Below, piece by piece: positions 32,688 through 41,959 of a DNA stretch of 58,432 nt. The position numbers and the translations under genes were made by a program. Positions within the stretch are counted from its first letter, which is position 1, and the number at the start of each line of letters is the position of its first letter. The notes below the pieces were generated by a model that ran no database searches, had not been told where the DNA came from, and saw only the letters and a list, made by a program, of their open reading frames with translations. The DNA comes from Microbispora siamensis (GTDB taxonomy: Bacteria; Actinomycetota; Actinomycetes; Streptosporangiales; Streptosporangiaceae), in the NCBI RefSeq assembly GCF_016863095.1, contig NZ_BOOF01000058.1, forward strand, positions 1-58,432, given 5' to 3'.

Positions 32688-33388
32688 GCTCCCTGCCCTC
32701 CGGGGACGGGCCGGGCACGCACCCAGCTCCGGTCGGGATCGAGGAACCGGTCGATCCGGAAACCGGCCGTCGCCAGCTCGGCGCTCAGCCGTTCGTCGCT
32801 CATGGGCCGGGTGAGGAACGAATGGGTCCAGGAGGCGTCCCCCCACAGGTAGTCCACGGTGAGGGCGACCGTTCCCGGCTCCGGCCGTTCCACCGTTCGG
32901 ATGCGTGAGGTGAACCCGGCGGGGTCGGTCCGCTCGGTGGGCCGCACCGTCTCGTGCCACCCCGGCTTGTGGCGTTCGAGGATGAGGCAGCCGTCGTCGC
33001 GCACGTGGGACCGGCAGGTCCGCAGGAAGGCGCGCATCAGGTCGTCGTCGGGGATGTCGATGAGGAACGAGATCATCACCACGGCGTCGAACCGGCGGCC
33101 GAGGTTCAGGTCCTGGATCGGGGCGCAGACCGTCTCGGCTCCCCTGATGCGCGCGAGCATGTCGGGCGACTCGTCGACGGCCACGATCTCGTGCCCGAGG
33201 TCCCTCAGGGGATGGGTCACGCGGCCGGCCCCGGCGCCGAGTTCGAGCACGCTCGCCTTCTCGCCGATGGCCTCGTGGATCAGCTCGGGCTCACCGCGAG
33301 CCCGCAGCCGCGCGTAGAACTCCACGGCGCATCCGTCGGGCGTGATCGCGCCGGGACCCTCCCCTCGCATGAACGACAGTTTCGGCAT
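32684..33388 (-). CDS. Class I SAM-dependent methyltransferase
   Basis: This 234-aa enzyme has SAM motif I VLELGAGAGRVTHPLRDLG, motif II acidic residue in IVAVDESPDML, and motif IV DAVVMISFLIDIP. No membrane segment. Start ATG 33388 follows GGGAGCC. The stop overlaps the ligase start. As first gene of the ATP-grasp operon it probably O- or N-methylates a cluster intermediate. The promoter region is shared with the divergent MFS exporter. Confidence 0.88.
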   Translation of the reverse strand: MPKLSFMRGEGPGAITPDGCAVEFYARLRARGEPELIHEAIGEKASVLELGAGAGRVTHPLRDLGHEIVAVDESPDMLARIRGAETVCAPIQDLNLGRRFDAVVMISFLIDIPDDDLMRAFLRTCRSHVRDDGCLILERHKPGWHETVRPTERTDPAGFTSRIRTVERPEPGTVALTVDYLWGDASWTHSFLTRPMSDERLSAELATAGFRIDRFLDPDRSWVRARPVPGGQGA

Positions 33389-33537
33389 GGCTCCCAGCGA
33401 AACCAGCACCGCGACCAGGGTCAAGGTCCATCCCGGGTGCCGCAACCGGTCATGCCGGTAGTGGACACCGCGCACCCCGTCACATCGCCCGGCTTCCGTG
33501 CGATGCTCGATCCCACCCACCGTTGAGGAGAGCGGAC

Positions 33538-34926
33538 GTGTCGAGCGCATCTTCATCCTCCGGCCAGGATGGCGTCGCACCTCTCGCCGACGGCCCCGCG
33601 CCGCAGCCGCCGTCGAACCCCGCAGGAGGTTCCGGCCGCGCGGACGGCTCCCGGCGAGGCGGGCAGGCGCCCGCGGCGCCGGATGTCACCGCGGGATCCG
33701 GCGCGGCCGGCGGGCTGTTCGGCCACCGCGACTTCCGGCTCGCCTTCGCCGCGGCGGCCGTGAGCAAGCTCGGCACCCAGATCAGCTACCTGGCCGTGCC
33801 GTTGCTCGCGGTGACGACGCTGCACGCCTCCCCGGGCGAACTGGGCGTGCTGAACGCGCTGAGCACGATCGCGTTCCTGCTGATCGGCCTGCCCGCCGGT
33901 GCATGGGTGGACCGCACCCGGCAGCGCCGGCTGCAGATAGTCACCGACCTCGTCCGCGCTGCGCTGTTGCTGTCGGTGCCGCTGGCCTGGTGGGCCGGCG
34001 CGCTGACCCTGTGGCAGTTGTACGTCGTCGTGCTGTTCACCGGCGTCGCGACCGTGTTCTTCGACGTCGCCAACCAGAGTTTCCTGCCGCACCTGGTGGG
34101 CCGCGACCGGCTGGCCGAGGCCAACGCGCGGCTGGTGAGCCTCGACGCGGCCAACCAGGTCGCCGGCCGTAGCCTGGGCGGCTATCTGGTGCAACTGCTC
34201 ACCGCCCCGCTGGCCATCGCGCTGGACGCGATCACATACGTGTGGTCGGCGGTGTGCCTGATCCTCATCCGCACCAGCGATCCCGTCCCGGCACGTCGTC
34301 CCGGCCGAAGGCTCTACCAGGAGATCGGCGAGGGGCTGCGCTTCGTGTTCGGCGACCGGCTGCTGAACCCCCTCGTGCTGGAGGCGGGGCTCACGAACTT
34401 CGCGATCCAGGTGTACGTGACCATGCTGCCGGTGCTGTTCGTCCGCGAGCTGGGGCTCTCCGAGGGTGCACTCGGGTTCTTCCTTGCCCTGGGCGGAGTC
34501 GGGGTCTTCCTCGGGTCGATGCTGGCCCGTCCGCTGAGCGCTCGCCTCGGCGACGCGCGGGTGATGTGGGTGATGGGCCCGCTGATCGCGCCGGCCGGGT
34601 TCCTGGTCCCCCTGGCCGACCACGGGCCCGGTGTGTGGCTCGCGGGCGCGGCCTGGCTGGTCATCACAGCCAAGGCGGGCGTCGACAACGTGCTGAAGGT
34701 CAGCTTCCGCCAGCGCATCACGCCGGACCACCTGCTGGGACGGATGAACGCGACATTCCGCTTCCTCATGTTCGGCGCCCTGGCCCTCGGCGCGCTGCTG
34801 GCCGGCGCCCTGGGCGAGCTGGCAGGCGTACGGGCGGCGATGTGGGCGGGGTCGGCCGTGCTCGCCGCGGGCTGGCTGCGCCTGTTCTTCTCACCGCTGC
34901 GTTCCATGCGCGAACTGCCGGCCTGA
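33538..34926 (+). CDS. MFS exporter of the biosynthetic cluster
   Basis: This 462-aa protein has a 55-residue disordered Ser/Gly/Pro-rich N-terminus, then about 12 helices of the DHA3-type exporter family (FGHRDFRLAFAAAAVSKLGT, LPAGAWVDRTRQRRLQIVTD). I chose GTG 33538 because AGGAG at 33526 stands at correct spacing. The TTG at 33523 is the alternative. Divergent from the methyltransferase/ligase operon, it probably exports the product and may give self-resistance. Confidence 0.87.
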   Translation: MSSASSSSGQDGVAPLADGPAPQPPSNPAGGSGRADGSRRGGQAPAAPDVTAGSGAAGGLFGHRDFRLAFAAAAVSKLGTQISYLAVPLLAVTTLHASPGELGVLNALSTIAFLLIGLPAGAWVDRTRQRRLQIVTDLVRAALLLSVPLAWWAGALTLWQLYVVVLFTGVATVFFDVANQSFLPHLVGRDRLAEANARLVSLDAANQVAGRSLGGYLVQLLTAPLAIALDAITYVWSAVCLILIRTSDPVPARRPGRRLYQEIGEGLRFVFGDRLLNPLVLEAGLTNFAIQVYVTMLPVLFVRELGLSEGALGFFLALGGVGVFLGSMLARPLSARLGDARVMWVMGPLIAPAGFLVPLADHGPGVWLAGAAWLVITAKAGVDNVLKVSFRQRITPDHLLGRMNATFRFLMFGALALGALLAGALGELAGVRAAMWAGSAVLAAGWLRLFFSPLRSMRELPA

Positions 34927-34946
34927 CCGGGGCGCCGTCCGTCACC

Positions 34947-36044
34947 TCAGATGTCGCCGGTCTCCGAGGCGGGCACGGGACCTCCGTTCAGGCCCTGCTG
35001 CGCCACGAGATATCCGGCCTGGAAGCGGCTGGTGGCGCCGAGCTCGTCGGTGATCTCCTTGATGTAGCGGCGGCAGGTCCGGGTGGACATGCCCATCCGC
35101 TTGGCGATGGCCTCGTCCTTGAGCCCGTCGGCCATCAGCTGCAGGATCCGCCGGCGCAGCTCCTCGGTCGTCGTCTGCGTCTCCACCATGGAGGCCTCGA
35201 ACGGCCGGGCCGACTGCCAGAGGTTCTCGAAGATCCGGTAGAGGAAGTCCACCATCACCGGATCCGTGATGAACGCGGCGCCGGGAACCTCGTCGGCCAC
35301 CCGGCGTTTGGCCACCACGGCCGTCTCCCTGTCGAAGATCATCATCCGCTCGAACGTCTCGACCGTGGTGCGGATCTCGGCGCCCTTCTCCGTGACCTGG
35401 TGCACGTAGGAACGCGTGGCCAGGCTGCTGCGCGCGGTGTGCTGGTAGATGCCGCGCAGCCGTATCCCGCGGGAGAGCATCTCCAGGCTCTCCTCGGTCA
35501 CCCCTCGCAGCGTCTGGGGATCCCGGCCGCCGCCCGGCTGCATGCTGACGAACTCCGTGGAGCACTCCCGCATCAGCAGGGCGAGCTCGTTCCGTACCTC
35601 GACGGGGTCGTCGAGGCAGGTCAACGGCGGGCTGCCGTGACTGCGTCTGCGGTGCTCCCGATACAGCGGCATCAGGCTGCGCAACTGGGTCTGCAGCTCG
35701 GACAGCTCCTGCTGCCGCCGTCGGATCTCGCGTTCCAGCGGGACCGAGGAGAGTGCCTCCGCCACCTCGGGATCCGTGGGGATCAGCGCGTCGCCCGCCC
35801 AGTTGAGGGTGAGCAGGCGGAGGGACAGGAGGCGGTCGAGCACCTGGTCGTGCTCGGTGCTCGCCAGGGCCCTGGCCTCCGCCAGAGGCAGCGCGCCACG
35901 ATGCACCGCCGCCGTGTACACCTTTATGGCAATGTCCCCAAGGCCTGTTTCCTGCCGACCTGAATGGGGCTCCTCGATTAACTCGTGCGCGGCCGTCAAC
36001 TCGCCGAACCTCCCCCGTGATGCGCAACCCCGATCGCGGGCCAC
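34947..36044 (-). CDS. LuxR-type HTH regulator with TrmB-like N-terminus
   Basis: This protein of up to 365 aa has an N-terminal winged-helix-like region (DIAIKVYTAAVHRGALPLAE, DRLLSLRLLTLNWAGDALI), a coiled stretch REIRRRQQELSELQTQLRSL, and a central effector-like domain. The C-terminal LuxR HTH is ELRRRILQLMADGLKDEAIAKRMGMSTRTCRRYIKEITDELG. Such regulators commonly stand next to actinomycete secondary-metabolite genes. The N-terminal 34 residues look non-conserved. A TTG at about 35942 (LGDIAIKVY) with CAGGAAAC upstream may be the true start. It is divergent from the NeuB operon and likely controls it. Confidence 0.88.
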   Translation of the reverse strand: MARDRGCASRGRFGELTAAHELIEEPHSGRQETGLGDIAIKVYTAAVHRGALPLAEARALASTEHDQVLDRLLSLRLLTLNWAGDALIPTDPEVAEALSSVPLEREIRRRQQELSELQTQLRSLMPLYREHRRRSHGSPPLTCLDDPVEVRNELALLMRECSTEFVSMQPGGGRDPQTLRGVTEESLEMLSRGIRLRGIYQHTARSSLATRSYVHQVTEKGAEIRTTVETFERMMIFDRETAVVAKRRVADEVPGAAFITDPVMVDFLYRIFENLWQSARPFEASMVETQTTTEELRRRILQLMADGLKDEAIAKRMGMSTRTCRRYIKEITDELGATSRFQAGYLVAQQGLNGGPVPASETGDI

Positions 36045-36387
36045 TTCCGGTTAACTCGGACTGGTCAAGCTTGGGCAGACATCTTGTTGCCATACAAGTT
36101 TAGGACACAGGGGGCATCTCGCTCTCGGGCGATTCGAATGGCAGTCTGTTGTCGTCCGCAGAACGACGGTCCGCTGTTATCGAAGGCACCATCGCAATGT
36201 CCTCATCGCATGAGCTGCGAATAGTGCATCGTCTGCCGGAAACCGCCAATCGTTGCGAAGGAGCTCCCCGCTCCGGGGACGCCGGTTGGGACTGAACGGA
36301 ACCCGGAAGCCAACACCCATCGCAGCCTTCACCGTCCGCTCCCCATAAGGGACGACCCTGCCCAAAACCCGGTTGGAAGGTACACCC
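36045..36387. promoter_or_regulatory. Divergent promoter region, regulator / NeuB operon
   Basis: This 343-bp gap has no coding character. CTTGT (36083) and ACAAG (36094) form a 16-bp imperfect palindrome that could be the site of the LuxR-type regulator. It is the largest gap in the cluster apart from the one before the short peptide ORF. Promoter elements are not certain by eye. Confidence 0.45.
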
Positions 36388-37500
36388 ATGCGCGAACTGC
36401 ACATCGCAGGCCGCCGGATCGCCGACGACACCGAGGCCTACGTGATCGCTGAGATCGGGCACAACCACGGCGGCAGTCTGGAACGCGCCCGAGATCTGTT
36501 TCGCCGCGCGGCGGAAAACGGAGCACACGCCGCCAAGCTGCAGAAACGAGAGAACAAGACGCTCTTCACACGCGCCATGTATGACCAGCCCTACACCGGC
36601 CGCAACAGTTATGGGCCGACCTACGGCGCGCACCGGGAGGCGTTGGAGTTCGGCCGCGACGATTACGCGGCACTGACCGAACTCGCGGCGGAGGTCGGCA
36701 TCGACTTCTTTTCCACCGCCTTCGACATGCCCAGTGTCGACTTCCTCATGGATTTCGACCCGCCGGCGATAAAGATCGCCTCCGCGGATCTGACCAACAC
36801 GCCATTGCTCGCCTACGCCGCGAAGACCGGGAAGCCGCTGATCGTCAGCACCGGCGGGGGCACGATGGACGACGTCCGCCGGGCCTGCGACACGGTGCTG
36901 CCGCTCAACCCGAACCTGGCGTTGCTGCAGTGCACGGCCGTCTATCCGGCCGCTCCCGCCGACCTGAACCTCGCCGTCATCGGCACGTTCCGCGCCGAAT
37001 ACCCCGACGTGGTCGTGGGCTTCTCCGGCCACGACCTCGGCCCGGACGCCAGCTTCATCGCCTATGCGCTCGGGGCGCGGGTCATCGAGAAGCACTTCAC
37101 GCTGGACCAGAGCCTGCCGGGCACCGACCACGCGTTCTCCCTCGACCCCGACCAGCTCGTCCAGCTGACCCGGGGCCTGAAGCGCACCGCCGAGTCGATC
37201 GGCTCGCCGATCAAGACCCGTAGCGACGCCGAGGCGTCGGCGGTGATCAAGATGGGCAAGAAGCTCGTGGCGAGGCACGACCTGCGCCCGGGGCACGTCC
37301 TCACGGAGAACGACATCGCCATCAAGTCTCCCGGCGACGGCCTCAAGCCGTACGAGCTGGAACGCGTGCTGGGGACGACCCTCACCGTCGCGCTGTCGGC
37401 CGACGACGCCATCCGGTGGGAGCACCTGGTGGGACCCGGGCTGCGCGTCGACGAGCGCCGACCCGTGACGACGGGAGCCGTGGCGGATGCCCGGCGCTGA
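36388..37500 (+). CDS. NeuB-family PEP aldol synthase (N-acetylneuraminate synthase-like) with SAF domain
   Basis: This 370-aa enzyme has a TIM barrel beginning AYVIAEIGHNHGGSLERARD, with GAHAAKLQKRE, GIDFFSTAFDMPSVDFL, IKIASADLTNTPLL and PLIVSTGGGTMDDV. The metal/PEP site region is VVVGFSGHDLG and ARVIEKHFTLDQSLPGTDHAFSLDP. A C-terminal SAF (antifreeze-like) domain spans about 300-360. The family condenses phosphoenolpyruvate with an aldose or its 6-phosphate to make a 3-deoxy-2-ulosonic acid. No CMP-sugar synthetase is nearby, so the product probably enters a small-molecule pathway rather than a surface glycan. ATG 36388 follows GGAAGG. Confidence 0.9.
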   Translation: MRELHIAGRRIADDTEAYVIAEIGHNHGGSLERARDLFRRAAENGAHAAKLQKRENKTLFTRAMYDQPYTGRNSYGPTYGAHREALEFGRDDYAALTELAAEVGIDFFSTAFDMPSVDFLMDFDPPAIKIASADLTNTPLLAYAAKTGKPLIVSTGGGTMDDVRRACDTVLPLNPNLALLQCTAVYPAAPADLNLAVIGTFRAEYPDVVVGFSGHDLGPDASFIAYALGARVIEKHFTLDQSLPGTDHAFSLDPDQLVQLTRGLKRTAESIGSPIKTRSDAEASAVIKMGKKLVARHDLRPGHVLTENDIAIKSPGDGLKPYELERVLGTTLTVALSADDAIRWEHLVGPGLRVDERRPVTTGAVADARR

Positions 37501-38287
37501 CCTGGCGGGCTCGGTCGCGGTCGTCACCGGCGCGAGCGGCCGTCTGGGCACGCTGTGGTGCGCCACGCTGCTGGACGCCGGAGCCGACGTGATGGCGCTG
37601 GACCTGGTCGAGCCGGGCGAGGACGGGCTCGGGCCGCGCACCGCCGGGGCCGGCCGCTACCTGCCCTTCACCGCCGACGTCACCGACCGCCGCTCGCTGG
37701 AGCACGCACTGGACGCGTGCCTGGACCGGCTCGGGCCGCCGACGATCCTGGTGAACAACGCCGGCATCGACAGCCCGCCGACGAGAGACCAGGGAAGCTG
37801 GCTGTTCGGCGACATCCCGGAGGAACTGTCGGCGATAGTCCTGGATGTCAACGCCCTCGGCGTGCTGCGGGTCTGCCAGGTCTTCGGCAGCCACATGGCG
37901 CAGCGCAGGACCGGGACGATCGTCAACATCGGCTCACTGTACGGCGGCCTCGCGCCCTATCCCCCGCTCTACGACCACCTGGACCTGGACCCGCCGTTCC
38001 TGAAGCCGCCGGCCTACGGCATGTCGAAGGCGGGCGTGGCCGCGCTGACCCGGTATCTCGCCGCGCTGTGGGGGCCCAAGGGCGTCCGGGTCAACACGCT
38101 CTCGCCGGGCGGCGTACTCGGCGACCAGGACCCGCAGTTCAAGAAGAAGTTCAGCGGCCGGGTACCACTCGGGCGGATGGCCTACCCGGAGGACCTCACC
38201 GGCCCCCTGCTGTTCCTCGTCTCCGACATGAGCAGGTACGTGACCGGCCAGGAGATGCTGGTCGACGGCGGCTACAGCTGCTGGTGA
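37487..38287 (+). CDS. SDR-family oxidoreductase
   Basis: This 266-aa NAD(P)-dependent dehydrogenase has VVTGASGRLGTLW (cofactor site), LVNNAGIDSPP, IVNIGSLYGGL with the catalytic serine, YGMSK (Tyr/Lys) and a C-terminal YVTGQEMLVDGGYSCW. It overlaps the NeuB-like gene by 14 bp. SDR genes of this type accompany NeuB-like and transketolase genes in several nonulosonate-type loci, where they oxidise or reduce a sugar hydroxyl. The exact position of action is unknown. Confidence 0.92.
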   Translation: MPGADLAGSVAVVTGASGRLGTLWCATLLDAGADVMALDLVEPGEDGLGPRTAGAGRYLPFTADVTDRRSLEHALDACLDRLGPPTILVNNAGIDSPPTRDQGSWLFGDIPEELSAIVLDVNALGVLRVCQVFGSHMAQRRTGTIVNIGSLYGGLAPYPPLYDHLDLDPPFLKPPAYGMSKAGVAALTRYLAALWGPKGVRVNTLSPGGVLGDQDPQFKKKFSGRVPLGRMAYPEDLTGPLLFLVSDMSRYVTGQEMLVDGGYSCW

Positions 38288-38377
38288 CCCCGTAACCCTC
38301 GCTTCCCGGTCTGCCGCGGCCGGATCAGGACGGCCGCCGGACCGCCGACTCCCGCACGACGCTTCCGCGGAGGGCGC

Positions 38378-40339
38378 ATGTCCATGCAACTGTGCAGGGT
38401 CGATGTCGCGGATTTCGATCGCGTCCTCACCCAGATCAACGATCCGTACGAACGGTGCCGGGCCTTCTCGGCGCTCACCCGCGTCAACGTGCTCTACATG
38501 ATCATGCGGGCCGGTTCCGGCCACCTCGGCTCCAGCTTCAGCGCCGCCGACATCGTCAGCCACCTGCTGCTGTCGGAGCTCGACGAGCCTTTCACCCCGG
38601 ACGGGGACGTCTACTTCTCCTCGAAGGGACACGACGCACCCGGCCTGTACGCGGCCCTCATCGGCCTGCGACGCCTCCCCGAGGATCTGCTGCACCGGTT
38701 GCGCCGGCTCGGCGGGCTCCCCGGGCACCCCGACGTCCACACCCCCCACATGGCGTTCAACACCGGTTCCCTCGGCATGGGCATCTCCAAGGCCAAGGGG
38801 CTGATCCTGGCGGACCGGCTGCTCGGCCGCAGCCGGCGGGTCTTCGTCCTGACCGGGGACGGCGAACTGCAGGAAGGGCAGAACTGGGAGGCCCTCGCGA
38901 GCGCCGCACACCGGGGGATGGGCGAGCTCACCGTGATCGTCGATCACAACAAGCTGCAGTCCGACACCTGGGTCTCCGAGGTCAACGACCTCGGCGACCT
39001 GGAAGCGAAGTTCAGTGCGTTCGGCTGGGGCGCGCTGCGCTGCGACGGCCACGACTTCCGGGACCTGGAGGCGGCTCTGCGCAAACGCGCCGAGAGCTTC
39101 CCGGGGCAGCCGGCCGTCGTCATCGCGGACACGGTGAAGGGCGCCGGCTGCGCCACCTTCGCGGCCACGTCCATGCGGCCGGGCGAGTGGCGCTACCGCT
39201 TCCACAGCGGGGCGCCCTCCCCCGAGGACTACCGTACGGCCCACGAGGAACTGATCGCGGAGGCCGACGCGGTGCTCCGCCGCAACGGCCTCGGCCCGCT
39301 GCGGGTCGTGGCGGAGGGCCCGCTGCCGGAGCGGCGGGCAGGCGACCGCCCGAGGCTGTTCCAGGTGTACGGCGAGGCCCTCGCCGGCAGGGCCCGCACG
39401 GACCGGCGGATCGTCGCGCTCGACGCGGACCTCGTGCTCGACACCGGACTGATCCCCTTCTCCCGGGAGCACGCCGACCGGTTCTTCGAGTTCGGCATCG
39501 CCGAGCAGGACATGGTGTCGGCCGCGGGCGGGCTCGCGGCGGGCGGGCTGGTGCCGTTCGTCAACTCCTTCTCCTGCTTCCTGCACGCCCGGCCGAACGA
39601 GCAGATCTACAACAACGCCACCGAGGGCCGGAAGGTGATCTACGTGGGGGCGCTCGCCGGTCTGCTGCCGGCCGGGCCGGGCCACTCGCACCAGGCCGTG
39701 CGGGACGTGGCGGCGCTGTCCGCGGTGCCCGGGCTGCGCGTGCTGCAACCGGCCAACGCGGCGGAGGTGGAGGCCGCCCTCGACCACTGTCTCGCCACCG
39801 ATCGGAGCGTCTACCTGCGCCTGGAGAGCGTCCCGGTGCCCGACGAGGTCGCCGCCCTGCCCGCCGGGCCTCTCGTGCCCGGCCGTGGACGGGTCGTCCG
39901 GCAGGGGGGACGGGTCGTCGTCATCGGCGCCGGGCCCACGGTGCTCGGCCAGGTGCTGGGCGCCTGCGAACTCCTGGCCCCCGAGGGGCTGGATCCGACC
40001 GTGGTGAACCTGCCGTGGCTCAACGAGGTGGACCCGGAGTGGCTGACCGGGCTGCTCCGCGAGGCCGATCACGTGATCGTGGTGGAGAACCACTACGGCC
40101 GGGGCGGTCAGGCCGACACCGTCGCCCGCGCGCTTCTCGCGGCGCCGCCGCCCCACCGGCCGTCGTTCCACGGCATCGGCCTGACGGAGATCCCCCGGTG
40201 CGGCGCCGACGACGAGGCGCTCGGCGCCCACGGCCTGGACGCGGCGTCTCTGGCCGCGGCCATCCGGGACGTGACCACCAGCGACCTCACCATCCGGGAC
40301 GTGACGACCCGGGACCTGACCATCCCCACCCGCGACTGA
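38378..40339 (+). CDS. Transketolase (TPP-dependent), single-chain
   Basis: This 653-aa protein has a TPP-binding half (RAGSGHLGSSFSAADIVSHL, VFVLTGDGELQEGQNWEALA, VDHNKLQSDTW) and a pyrimidine-binding half (FFEFGIAEQDMVSAAGGLAA, with the activating glutamate). A C-terminal transketolase domain follows. It is shorter than housekeeping transketolases and resembles the fused form of two-subunit transketolases in secondary pathways. The last 25 residues contain an imperfect repeat (IRDVTTSDLT, IRDVTTRDLT). It probably transfers a two-carbon ketol unit to make or trim the sugar acceptor of the NeuB-like enzyme, or to extend its product. Confidence 0.92.
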   Translation: MSMQLCRVDVADFDRVLTQINDPYERCRAFSALTRVNVLYMIMRAGSGHLGSSFSAADIVSHLLLSELDEPFTPDGDVYFSSKGHDAPGLYAALIGLRRLPEDLLHRLRRLGGLPGHPDVHTPHMAFNTGSLGMGISKAKGLILADRLLGRSRRVFVLTGDGELQEGQNWEALASAAHRGMGELTVIVDHNKLQSDTWVSEVNDLGDLEAKFSAFGWGALRCDGHDFRDLEAALRKRAESFPGQPAVVIADTVKGAGCATFAATSMRPGEWRYRFHSGAPSPEDYRTAHEELIAEADAVLRRNGLGPLRVVAEGPLPERRAGDRPRLFQVYGEALAGRARTDRRIVALDADLVLDTGLIPFSREHADRFFEFGIAEQDMVSAAGGLAAGGLVPFVNSFSCFLHARPNEQIYNNATEGRKVIYVGALAGLLPAGPGHSHQAVRDVAALSAVPGLRVLQPANAAEVEAALDHCLATDRSVYLRLESVPVPDEVAALPAGPLVPGRGRVVRQGGRVVVIGAGPTVLGQVLGACELLAPEGLDPTVVNLPWLNEVDPEWLTGLLREADHVIVVENHYGRGGQADTVARALLAAPPPHRPSFHGIGLTEIPRCGADDEALGAHGLDAASLAAAIRDVTTSDLTIRDVTTRDLTIPTRD

Positions 40340-40352
40340 TGGGAGACCGCGC

Positions 40353-41027
40353 ATGAAGACCGTCTACAACGACGTCCGGCGTCCGCCCGCGGAACTCGTG
40401 CAGGGGTTCCGCCAGGTGCTCGCCGAATACAGCCCGAGTTGCCTGGTGACGGACGCCCGCAAGCGCATGGGGGCGATCGGCGGGCTGCTGCCGGTCAAGC
40501 CGCACCACAAGATCGCGGGACCGGCGCTGACCGTGAACCTGTCCATCGACGATCTCGTGGACTGCATGCCGCTGCTGACCCGGGCGCAGCCCGGCGACGT
40601 CATCGTGGTCGCCTGTCACGAAACGAGGCGGACCGCCATGTGGGGCGGGTTGATGTCGACGTTGTCGCAGAAGGCGGGCATCGAGGCGGGCATCGTCGAC
40701 GGCGCCATCCGCGACGTGGACGAGATCCGCGACCTGGACTTCCCCGTCTGGTACCGCAGCACCGTGCCCCGGCCCTCGCCGAGCGCGGCGCACGATCGGA
40801 CCGAGCCGGTGCAGTTCAACGTGCCGGTCGTGATCGACGGGCAGATCATCCATCCGGGGGACATCGTCGTGGCCGACGAGAACGGGATCGCCGTGGTCCC
40901 GGCCGCCGAGGCCGCCGACGTCCTGGAAGGGACCCGGATGGCGATCGGCAAGGAGAAGCTGATCCGCGAGAAGATCAACTCCGGCGCCTCCCTGCAGGAA
41001 CTCCTCGCCGAGTTCGGACACCTGTGA
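40353..41027 (+). CDS. RraA-family protein (possible pyruvate aldolase/decarboxylase)
   Basis: This 224-aa protein has the RraA/HMG-aldolase signature MWGGLMSTLSQKAGIEAGIVDGAIRD, with the G and RD residues that bind Mg and pyruvate in class II aldolases, then HPGDIVVADENGIAVVP. It was formerly annotated as dimethylmenaquinone methyltransferase. Enzymatically characterised members cleave 4-hydroxy-4-methyl-2-oxoglutarate or decarboxylate oxaloacetate. Next to a PEP aldol synthase it may act on a 2-keto acid. The stop overlaps the next start by one base (TGATG). Confidence 0.9.
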   Translation: MKTVYNDVRRPPAELVQGFRQVLAEYSPSCLVTDARKRMGAIGGLLPVKPHHKIAGPALTVNLSIDDLVDCMPLLTRAQPGDVIVVACHETRRTAMWGGLMSTLSQKAGIEAGIVDGAIRDVDEIRDLDFPVWYRSTVPRPSPSAAHDRTEPVQFNVPVVIDGQIIHPGDIVVADENGIAVVPAAEAADVLEGTRMAIGKEKLIREKINSGASLQELLAEFGHL

Positions 41028-41959
41028 TGCGCGTGGACGGAGAACGGCAGGCCCGGCGGGTGACGCCGGGCCGCGGGATGAGGATCTACCTGACCGGCGC
41101 CGACGGGATGCTCGGGCGGGCGCTCACCGCCGTGCTCCGCGACGACCCCCGCACCTCCGGCTGGACGGTGCGGGGAGTCTCGCTGCCCGACTTCGACATC
41201 GCCGACGCCGAGGCTCTGAACAAGTCGGTCGACGACTTCCGGCCGGACGTGGTCGTGCACACGGCGGCCAACGCCGTCGTCGACAACTGCGAGAGCGACC
41301 CCGCGGCCGCGCTCCGCGTGAACACGCGCGGGACGCGCAACGTCGCGGAGGCGTGCCGCCGGACCGGCAGCCGGCTCGTCTACATCTCCAGCGACTACGT
41401 CTTCGACGGCGAGGACCCGCCGCGCGGCGGGTACCGGGAGCCCGACCTGCCCAACCCGCTCAGCGTGTACGGCATCACCAAACTGGCGGGGGAGCGGATC
41501 AGCCTGCTCGTCCCCGGCTCGCTGAGCGTCCGCACCTCCTGGCTGTTCGGCGGGACGGACCCCCGCCTGGACAACGTGCTGGCGATGGGCCGCTCCGCCG
41601 CGCGAGGCGACCGGCCGCGGCTCATCGACGACCAGTTCAGCGCCCCCACCTACACGGCCGACCTGGCCGAGGCGCTGGTGTTCCTGCTCACCCGTGAGCG
41701 GCCCGTCGAGGGCGTCGTCCACGTCGCCAACCGGGGATCGGCCAGCTGGTACGAGGTCGGCAGGGAGCTTGCGGCCATCGCGCGGGACAGCGGCAGGACC
41801 TGGCCGGAGCCCGAACGGGTCTCCATGGACGCGTGCGGTTTCCGGGGCGGCCGTCCCCGTGATTCGACGTTGAACACCGACCTGCTGGCCGGCCTCGGTC
41901 ACACGATGCCGACCTGGCAGGACGCGCTGCGGAGGTTCTTCGAGGAGGCGCTCACATGA
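41027..41959 (+). CDS. RmlD-like NAD(P)-dependent sugar reductase
   Basis: This 310-aa extended SDR is similar to dTDP-4-dehydrorhamnose reductase. It has IYLTGADGMLGRAL (cofactor), VVHTAANAVVDNCESDPAAA, LVYISSDYVFDGEDPPRGGY, YGITKLAGE (Tyr/Lys), TSWLFGG and a C-terminal STLNTDLLAGLG. I start at ATG 41027, which overlaps the previous stop. The ATG at 41078 (MRIYLTGADG) would also give a full domain. No dTDP-sugar genes are nearby, so it may act on a free or nucleotide-linked sugar of this pathway. Confidence 0.88.
   Translation: MRVDGERQARRVTPGRGMRIYLTGADGMLGRALTAVLRDDPRTSGWTVRGVSLPDFDIADAEALNKSVDDFRPDVVVHTAANAVVDNCESDPAAALRVNTRGTRNVAEACRRTGSRLVYISSDYVFDGEDPPRGGYREPDLPNPLSVYGITKLAGERISLLVPGSLSVRTSWLFGGTDPRLDNVLAMGRSAARGDRPRLIDDQFSAPTYTADLAEALVFLLTRERPVEGVVHVANRGSASWYEVGRELAAIARDSGRTWPEPERVSMDACGFRGGRPRDSTLNTDLLAGLGHTMPTWQDALRRFFEEALT

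Noticed and set aside
36388..37500. Sialic acid or legionaminic acid surface-glycan locus
   Set aside because: No CMP-sugar synthetase, glycosyltransferase or flippase is present; exporter and ligase context favours a small molecule.
37934..40354. Minus-strand open frame of 806 codons across the transketolase
   Set aside because: Shadow frame; composition is low-complexity and the plus strand has intact transketolase motifs.
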